From assembly GCA_964514665.1 (NCBI GenBank), contig CAZESH010000159.1:1-9607 (forward strand): DNA of 9,607 nt, given 5' to 3'. Shown here in pieces: positions 5,594 through 9,607 of the stretch; within the stretch, counting starts at the first letter, position 1, and each line of letters starts with the position of its first letter. The translations under genes were made by a program, and so were the position numbers. The stretch comes from CAZESH01 sp964514665 (GTDB lineage: Bacteria; Bacillota; Bacilli; Paenibacillales; KCTC-25726). Below the pieces are notes generated by a model. The model did no database searches and was not told where the DNA came from. It worked only from the letters and a program-made list of their open reading frames with translations.

Positions 5594-5774
5594 ATAGGCA
5601 TTCATTACAGAATGACAACGGAAGGGAGATTCCGTTTCGGTTTCGATTGCTTTTCGCCGACTAAAATTATGATGCGAAAAAAAAGGATAACCACAGAAAA
5701 ATGTCGAATTTTTAGCAAATAAATATCAAAAATTCCCATGGAAAATAATCTTATAGGGCTCAAGGAGGATATAT

Positions 5775-6764
5775 ATGCAGCTCACATCCATACGCGTCGA
5801 GAATTACAAAATTATCGAGGATTCCGGAGAGGTCCACTTGGATCCTGTCACTTGTCTGGTAGGGAAGAACGAATCGGGGAAAAGCACGCTGCTGCAGGCG
5901 CTGTACAAATTCAACCCGGTTGAATCGGATATCATCTATCACGATCTGCAGGATTATCCGCGCCGGCTTCTGGCCGATTATGAAGACATCAAGCACGAGC
6001 ATGTTGCCAATGTCATGACCACTCGCTGGACGCTGCAGGACAAGGAATTGAAGGAGCTGAAGGAACTGCTCGGTCCGGATGGCTTCAGCGAGCAAATGGT
6101 CGTCGTCAAAAAAGGCTACGACAATCAGCGGAAATGGGATTTTGCCGTCAATGAGAAGGCGGTTGCCGCTTATTACTTGAGCAGATCGGGAATAGAAGCT
6201 GCCGAGAAGAAGGAACTCGAGGACAGCGAATCTGTGGAAAAGCTGTTGGAGCGTTTGAAAGCGCTGGAAAAGCCGGGCAAGAAACAGCAGGCGCTGCAGG
6301 AGCGGCTGGAAAAGGCATTTCCTACCACGGTGCGGAATGCGGCCGAACGGATATTGGAAAGCCACCTGCCTGTCTTTTTATATTTTTCCAACTATCAGCG
6401 GATGCCCGGACAGGTTGCGATGAATGAGCTGCTGGAGAAGCAGAAGACCAAGGGACTGGCGTTTTCCGACAAAATCTTCCTGGCCCTGCTCAGCTTGGCG
6501 GGGGTAACCGCCGAAGGGATTCAGGAGCTGGGCTTTTTCGAGCAGATGATCGCCAAGCTGGAAGCAGTGTCCAACCGTTTGAGCAAAGAAATTTTCAGCT
6601 TCTGGAGCCAGAATCAGCATCTGGAGGTGGAATTTCGCTACGACGCGGCGCGGCCGAACGATTTTTACCCTTACAATGAGGGATACATCTTCCGCACCCG
6701 CATCCGCAATCGCAGATATGGCGTTACGGTCAATTTTGAAGAGCGCAGCAACGGGTTTGTCTAG
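5775..6764 (+). CDS. N-terminal fragment of the OLD-like ATPase (Walker A half)
   Basis: 329 residues before TAG. It starts MQLTSIRVENYKIIEDSGEV, the usual opening of SMC/RecF/OLD-type ATPases, with Walker A G30-K-N-E-S-G-K-S37. A charged helical stretch (about 140-182) is probably the coiled-coil insertion, followed by F-L-Y-F-S-N-Y-Q-R-M-P-G-Q (201-213) and a long helical part up to 275. The last residues E-R-S-N-G-F-V belong to the signature motif that in this family lies before Walker B. This is the part that would be made from the strong AAGGAGG site, giving a truncated nucleotide-binding lobe without Walker B or TOPRIM. Confidence 0.75.
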   Translation: MQLTSIRVENYKIIEDSGEVHLDPVTCLVGKNESGKSTLLQALYKFNPVESDIIYHDLQDYPRRLLADYEDIKHEHVANVMTTRWTLQDKELKELKELLGPDGFSEQMVVVKKGYDNQRKWDFAVNEKAVAAYYLSRSGIEAAEKKELEDSESVEKLLERLKALEKPGKKQQALQERLEKAFPTTVRNAAERILESHLPVFLYFSNYQRMPGQVAMNELLEKQKTKGLAFSDKIFLALLSLAGVTAEGIQELGFFEQMIAKLEAVSNRLSKEIFSFWSQNQHLEVEFRYDAARPNDFYPYNEGYIFRTRIRNRRYGVTVNFEERSNGFV

Positions 6765-6779
6765 TTCTTTTCCTTTCTC

Positions 6780-7715
6780 GTGTGGTTCTCCCAGGTACGC
6801 AAAAATTACGGGGAAAATTTGATCATCCTGCTCGATGAACCCGGTTTGAACCTTCACGCCAAAGCGCAAAAAGATTTGGTAGGCTACATCAATGATCGGC
6901 TAAAACCGGATCATCAGGTGATCTACACGACACATTCGCCCTTCATGATCGATTCCGCGAATTTGTCCAATGTCCGCATTGTCGAGGATGCCGACACCGG
7001 CAAAGAGGGTTCGCTCGGATCGAAAGTCGGCACAAAATCGATCAGCCACGATCCCGATACGCTGTATCCGCTGCAGGCTGCGCTTGCCTATGACATGATG
7101 AACGGCTTGTTTACGGATAAGCGCGCCCTGCTCGTTGACGGACCGACTGAGCTTTTGTACCTGAAGTGGTTTTCCAATGAGCTCAAGCAGCTGGGAAGGA
7201 CGCATCTTGATGAGCGCTGGACGATTGTTCCGGCAGGCGGACTGGAGAAAATAGCCGGCTTTATGAACCTGTTGGGCGCAGATCGCGAACGGCTTGCCGT
7301 GTTTACGGGTGTCAATCAGGATTCCAAGCGAAGCGGTGATTCTATGCTCGAATACGAGCTGCTGCAAGGGGGCAGGGTGCTGACACCGCTGATGTATTTG
7401 GAGGGACAAGCAGAAGCCGACATCGAGGATATGATCGGCCGCCAGCTGTATGCCGCTCTGGTCAATCATTGCTACGATTTAAACAAGAGGCAGATTTGGA
7501 ATCCGCAAAAAGCCAAAGAAGAACCAACGCGGATTGTGCCGGAAGCAGAAAGCCATTTTGCTGCATTTACAGGCTCCAAGCACGTCTTCGACCGCTATAC
7601 GGTGGCAGCCTATTTGCTGAACCATTCCTTTGAATTGATAGATGTGTTGACGGACATCGAGCAGTCGATGGACCGCTTTGAAAATCTGTTTGTGGATATG
7701 AACCGGCTGCTATAA
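6780..7715 (+). CDS. C-terminal fragment of the OLD-like ATPase (Walker B and TOPRIM-like half)
   Basis: 311 codons counted from GTG 6780, in phase with the upstream fragment. Positions use full-length numbering. Walker B is L-I-I-L-L-D-E-P (349-356), then G-L-N-L-H and the switch T-T-H-S-P-F (385-390). The TOPRIM-like region starts at A-L-L-V-D-G-P-T-E-L-L (451-461), followed by P-A-G-G (486-489) and L-A-V-F-T-G-V-N-Q-D (507-516). In TOPRIM domains an acidic residue is expected at the end of that strand; here Gly512 stands there, which may be a second lesion. GTG 6780 has no ribosome binding site and starts inside a conserved motif, so independent translation is unlikely. Confidence 0.7.
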   Translation: MWFSQVRKNYGENLIILLDEPGLNLHAKAQKDLVGYINDRLKPDHQVIYTTHSPFMIDSANLSNVRIVEDADTGKEGSLGSKVGTKSISHDPDTLYPLQAALAYDMMNGLFTDKRALLVDGPTELLYLKWFSNELKQLGRTHLDERWTIVPAGGLEKIAGFMNLLGADRERLAVFTGVNQDSKRSGDSMLEYELLQGGRVLTPLMYLEGQAEADIEDMIGRQLYAALVNHCYDLNKRQIWNPQKAKEEPTRIVPEAESHFAAFTGSKHVFDRYTVAAYLLNHSFELIDVLTDIEQSMDRFENLFVDMNRLL

Positions 7716-7719
7716 ACAT

Positions 7720-7747
7720 TTGCCTTTGCCGATTTTTTTTGTATGAT
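7720..7747 (+). promoter_or_regulatory. Sigma-A promoter of the universal stress protein gene
   Basis: TTGCCT (7720-7725, 4 of 6), a 16-base spacer, TATGAT (7742-7747, 5 of 6). Start point near 7754, giving a leader of about 37 bases that ends in the TGGAGGG ribosome binding site. It begins five bases after the ATPase stop codon. Confidence 0.55.
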
Positions 7748-7790
7748 TAAAGATAACAATGTCATTACAAAATGCCTGGAGGGCAAACGG

Positions 7791-8216
7791 ATGTTTGAAA
7801 AACTGCTTCTTGCCACTGACGGTTCTCCGCACGCTGTGCAAGCCGCCCTGGCAGCCGCAGGCCTGGCGCAGGATTTGAAAAAGGCCAGCGTCACCATTTT
7901 GCATGTGATGGAGAAAACGCCTTCGGATGAACAGGTGAGAAGAGCGGATTTCGTTGTCGAAATGCTCCTGGATGAAGATGTGAAGGCTGCGCTTTCGGAA
8001 ACGGAAGAGCTGTTGGCGAAGGCGGGCGTTGCGGTAACGATAAAGGTCGCGATCGGCCATCCCGCAGAGGAAATCATCAAGCATGCCGAACGGGGGAGCT
8101 ATGATCTGATTTTGATCGGCAGCCGTGGTTTGAACGCAATCAGCGAGATCCTCCAAGGCAGTGTGAGCCGCCGCGTGACTCATGAAGCGGGTTGTCCGGT
8201 AATGGTTGTAAAATAA
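7791..8216 (+). CDS. Universal stress protein, UspA family
   Basis: A 141-residue single-domain cytoplasmic Usp. It starts MFEKLLLATDGS with the conserved D10, and carries the ATP-binding signature G-2x-G-9x-G-S as G110, G113, G123-S124 near the C terminus, ending P-V-M-V-V-K as typical. The ATP-binding form of the family acts in stress endurance; the client process is unknown. Start at ATG 7791 because TGGAGGG (7777-7783) is seven bases upstream; an in-frame ATG at 7743 lies within the promoter -10 and is rejected. yidD follows 25 bases later (counting from its chosen start) and may be co-transcribed. Confidence 0.93.
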   Translation: MFEKLLLATDGSPHAVQAALAAAGLAQDLKKASVTILHVMEKTPSDEQVRRADFVVEMLLDEDVKAALSETEELLAKAGVAVTIKVAIGHPAEEIIKHAERGSYDLILIGSRGLNAISEILQGSVSRRVTHEAGCPVMVVK

Positions 8217-8241
8217 TGCGATGAAGGAAGGACAAGCTGCA

Positions 8242-8484
8242 ATGCTGAAAACGCTGGTGAAGGCGCCGATTCAATTTTACCGCAAATTTATCTCTCCGCT
8301 AAAGCCTCCGAGCTGCAGGTTTTATCCTACCTGCTCGCAGTATGCTCTGGAAGCGATCGAGGTGCACGGTGCGGCCAAAGGCAGCTATCTTGCCGTCAAG
8401 CGGATCGTCAAGTGCCATCCCTTTCATCCGGGCGGTCTGGACCCGGTTCCACCCAAAAATAAAAAGGATTCCGACTCGGCTTGA
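8242..8484 (+). CDS. yidD: Membrane protein insertion efficiency factor YidD
   Basis: 80 residues. The family motif is complete: P-x-Q-F-Y-R-K-F-I-S-P, then C-R-F-Y-P-T-C-S-Q-Y-A, an H-G, K-G-S-Y-L-A-V-K-R-I-V-K-C-H-P-F, and G-G-L-D-P-V-P. YidD is a small amphipathic, membrane-associated helper of YidC/Oxa1-type insertion. Start at ATG 8242 because AAGGAAGGA (8224-8232) is nine bases upstream; the in-frame ATG at 8221 lacks a site and lies four bases after the usp stop. It is not in the usual rnpA-yidC setting, as often seen in Bacillales. Its TGA overlaps the -35 box of the metG promoter. Confidence 0.95.
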   Translation: MLKTLVKAPIQFYRKFISPLKPPSCRFYPTCSQYALEAIEVHGAAKGSYLAVKRIVKCHPFHPGGLDPVPPKNKKDSDSA

Positions 8485-8510
8485 CTTCCGCTGCCCCGAT
8501 TCGGTATATT
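8481..8510 (+). promoter_or_regulatory. Sigma-A promoter of the metG T-box unit
   Basis: TTGACT (8481-8486, 5 of 6), an 18-base spacer, TATATT (8505-8510, 5 of 6). Start point near 8517. The -35 box overlaps the yidD stop codon. Confidence 0.75.
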
Positions 8511-8516
8511 CATCTT

Positions 8517-8807
8517 AAGATTTGAAAATGAATAGTGCGCCTCTTATGAAGGGATAAGTACATGGCGGAGCCTGATACAGAGAGCCGGGGAAGCTGAAAA
8601 CCGGTGCGGGAAAGCTGTGGAAGATGGTCCTGGAGGATCCGTTTTCGAGCTGGTGCTGCATGCAGTAAGGGGACGGCGCGGAATCCGGCGTTAGCGGAAC
8701 AGTCTTTTACAAGGACTTGCAGAGCCTCCCGTCTGTAAAGATGGAGGGAATGTGGGTGGTAACGCGCGAGCTAATGCTCTCGTCCCATTACGGACGGGGG
8801 CTTTTTT
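8517..8807 (+). promoter_or_regulatory. T-box riboswitch, methionine-specific, controlling metG
   Basis: A leader of about 290 bases that reads uncharged tRNA(Met) and opens metG expression when it is scarce. Visible parts in order: AGTA of the specifier-loop S-turn (near 8555-8558), the AGAGAGCCGG distal stem I segment (near 8579), a helix ACAG/CTGT leading into GGAAG-ATG-G with the specifier codon ATG at 8624-8626, a stem III-like hairpin around 8726-8749, and the T-box core GGGTGGTAACGCG (8754-8766). TGGT fits the acceptor end of a tRNA with discriminator A73, as tRNA(Met) has. The core has AACGCG where most T-boxes have ACCGCG. The antiterminator would pair GGG (8754-8756) with CCC (8784-8786), competing with the terminator at 8776-8801. 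Specifier position is inferred by analogy to the glyQS pattern GAAG-codon-purine. Confidence 0.92.
8776..8807 (+). terminator. Leader terminator of the metG T-box
   Basis: A 10-bp stem, GCTCTCGTCC (8776-8785) with GGACGGGGGC (8792-8801), has two G-U pairs and loop CATTAC, followed by six Ts. It shares its 5' arm with the antiterminator. Confidence 0.93.
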
Positions 8808-8843
8808 GTTTTCAAAGCCATATATTTAAGGAGGATGCTTTAC

Positions 8844-9607
8844 ATGAGCGATGGAAAAAAGACATTTTACATCACAACGCCGATCTATTATCCCAGCGAC
8901 AAGCTGCATATTGGCCACGCCTATACGACCGTTGCGGGTGATGCCATGGCCCGGTATAAAAGGCTGCGCGGTTATGATGTGATGTATTTGACAGGCACGG
9001 ACGAGCACGGCCAAAAAATCGAGCGCAAGGCGCAGGAAAAAGGAATTACGCCGCAGCATTTTGTCGACGGCATCGTGGCCGGCATCCAAAAGCTTTGGCG
9101 GCAGCTGGAAATATCCAACGACGATTTTATCCGTACGACCGAAACGCGGCACAAACAGTCGGTAGAACGGATTTTTCAGCAGTTTCTCGATCAGGGCGAT
9201 ATTTATTTGGGTACTTACGAGGGTTGGTATTGTACGCCGGATGAAGCTTTCTTCCCGGAGAGCAAGCTGGTGGACGGCAAATGCCCGGACTGCGGTCGTC
9301 CTGTGGAAAAGGTCAAAGAGGAGAGCTACTTTTTCCGCATGAGCAAATATGCGGACCGGCTGCTGCAATACTACGAAGATCATCCTGATTTTATCCAGCC
9401 GGAATCGAGAAAAAACGAAATGATCAACAATTTCATCAAGCCCGGTTTGGAGGATCTGGCCGTATCGCGGACGACATTCGATTGGGGCGTCAAGGTGCCG
9501 AACAATCCCAAGCATGTGATCTATGTATGGATTGACGCGCTGTCCAATTACATCACGGCGCTTGGTTACGGCTCCGGCAATTCGCAGAAGTTTGAGCGTT
9601 TTTGGCC
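8844..9607 (+). CDS. metG: Methionyl-tRNA synthetase, N-terminal part (runs past the window)
   Basis: 254 complete codons of a class I aminoacyl-tRNA synthetase that charges tRNA(Met) with methionine at the cost of ATP. Seen: F-Y-I-T-T-P-I-Y-Y-P (8-17), the HIGH motif H22-I-G-H25, G-T-D-E-H-G-Q-K (51-58), K-E-E-S-Y-F-F-R (158-165), the S-R-K-N-E block (188-192) and V-I-Y-V-W-I-D-A-L (225-233). The KMSKS loop and anticodon domain lie beyond the window. The zinc-knuckle region keeps three cysteines, C130-x2-D133 and C147-x2-C150, so one of the usual four ligands is Asp. Start ATG 8844 with AAGGAGG (8828-8834) nine bases upstream. Controlled by the T-box leader directly before it. Confidence 0.97.
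   Translation, partial: MSDGKKTFYITTPIYYPSDKLHIGHAYTTVAGDAMARYKRLRGYDVMYLTGTDEHGQKIERKAQEKGITPQHFVDGIVAGIQKLWRQLEISNDDFIRTTETRHKQSVERIFQQFLDQGDIYLGTYEGWYCTPDEAFFPESKLVDGKCPDCGRPVEKVKEESYFFRMSKYADRLLQYYEDHPDFIQPESRKNEMINNFIKPGLEDLAVSRTTFDWGVKVPNNPKHVIYVWIDALSNYITALGYGSGNSQKFERFW

Larger units (their letters stand above)
5255..5722 (+). other. Stop-poor frame interrupted once by TAG, possible gene remnant
   Basis: One forward frame reads from 5255 to TAA at 5720-5722 with a single stop, TAG at 5429-5431, about 155 codons in all. The first part (about 50 residues from TTG 5279, ending H-W-L-D-Q-G-I-V-R-M-K-E-R) looks more protein-like than the second, which is Phe- and Arg-rich and runs across the terminator at 5547-5593. 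There is no ribosome binding site before TTG 5279 or ATG 5465. I recognise no family. It may be a decayed gene or chance. Confidence 0.15.
5162..5774. other. 613-base intergenic region with promoter, hairpins and terminator
   Basis: No recognised protein gene. In order it holds: a GC-rich stretch with nothing assigned (5162-5240); an extended -10 promoter (5243-5271); a hairpin ATGAAAG/CTTTCAT (5417-5423 with 5434-5440); a hairpin CTGCC/GGCAG (5503-5507 with 5519-5523); a palindrome TTCCGGAA near 5532; an intrinsic terminator (5547-5593); a hairpin TCATT/AATGA (5602-5606 with 5611-5615); a perfect 7-bp hairpin AACGGAA/TTCCGTT (5617-5623 with 5630-5636) without a T run; then an AT-rich leader to the AAGGAGG of the ATPase gene. 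I saw no convincing promoter between 5594 and 5774, though TATGAT at 5668-5673 is a weak candidate -10. Confidence 0.6.
5775..7715 (+). pseudogene. OLD-family-like AAA ATPase/TOPRIM gene interrupted by an in-frame amber codon
   Basis: One continuous frame of 646 codons has a single stop, TAG at codon 330 (6762-6764). The two halves are in the same phase with no gap: 5775 and 6780 differ by 1005 bases. Read as one, the protein has the order of an OLD-type nuclease: Walker A, a helical insertion, a signature-like segment, Walker B, a T-T-H-S-P switch, then a TOPRIM-like C-terminal region. The amber codon falls inside the motif S-N-G-F-V-(stop)-F-F-S-F-L, where I expect Trp (TGG) or another aromatic or Gln residue, so one base change explains it. 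Walker A and Walker B end up on different fragments, so neither half can form a complete ATPase. Alternatives are a sequencing or assembly error or natural suppression. No GajB-type helicase is adjacent. Ribosome binding site AAGGAGG (5762-5768) is strong. Confidence 0.8.

Noticed and set aside
5240..5600. T-box or known metabolite riboswitch before the ATPase
   Set aside because: No TGGN-ACCGCG element and no recognised SAM, lysine, TPP, FMN, purine or cobalamin core.
5465..5722. 85-residue forward frame as a gene
   Set aside because: No ribosome binding site, composition not protein-like, and it runs through the intrinsic terminator at 5547-5593. Kept only as part of a possible remnant.
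6762..6764. Programmed read-through or pyrrolysine at the amber codon
   Set aside because: No stem-loop or leaky-stop context was recognised, the motif position calls for an aromatic or similar residue, and no Pyl genes are in the window. A point mutation or read error is simpler.
6378..6869. Long reverse-strand frames over the ATPase, HemD-like, lemA and metG genes (also 2950-3675, 5760-6365, 8826-9515)
   Set aside because: They are mirror frames of strongly supported genes, with no family motifs; typical of GC-richer coding DNA.
5775..7715. Gabija (GajAB) system
   Set aside because: No UvrD-like helicase gene is adjacent; the next gene is a universal stress protein.
8717..8941. 74-residue forward frame across the leader into metG
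   Set aside because: It crosses the T-box core and leader terminator and overlaps metG in another phase.

Overview
The window looks like a chromosomal segment of an endospore-forming, aerobic or facultative member of the Bacillales, most like the Paenibacillaceae. The main pointers are an SspH-type spore protein behind a textbook sigma-G promoter, a KinB-like sporulation kinase, a Bacillus-type single-cluster ferredoxin, AGGAGG-type ribosome binding sites throughout, and a T-box leader in front of methionyl-tRNA synthetase. The genus is an inference from gene content and protein flavour, not from a search.

Layout. Positions 1-1274 (+) hold a small protein with a very basic tail, ferredoxin (fer) behind a perfect FNR/CRP-type palindrome, and the spore protein gene sspH. 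Positions 1369-2625 (-) hold a membrane histidine kinase, convergent with sspH and divergent from the next gene. Positions 2854-5106 (+) hold a stand-alone uroporphyrinogen-III-synthase-like gene and a lemA/TPM pair closed by a strong terminator. Positions 5162-5774 form a 613-base gap with a good promoter, several hairpins and an intrinsic terminator, so it may make a small RNA. Positions 5775-7715 hold one OLD/AAA-type ATPase-TOPRIM gene cut by an in-frame amber codon at 6762-6764. Positions 7791-8484 hold a universal stress protein and yidD. Positions 8481-9607 hold a complete metG transcription unit: promoter, T-box riboswitch with an AUG specifier, leader terminator, and the first 254 codons of metG, which runs off the window.

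How the genes relate. Most are separate short transcription units, each with its own promoter or terminator, rather than one operon. The only tight pair is lemA with the TPM gene (1 base apart), both membrane-linked. yidD supports membrane-protein insertion and its stop codon overlaps the metG -35 box. Sporulation is represented by sspH and the kinase.

The points most worth checking are the amber-interrupted OLD-like gene, the FNR-type site placed at -41.5 from a plausible fer start point, and the transcribed-looking gap at 5278-5593. I see no CRISPR array, tRNA, rRNA, insertion sequence or phage module. I do not see a clearly new multi-gene system; the OLD-like gene is the only defence-flavoured candidate and it appears broken.
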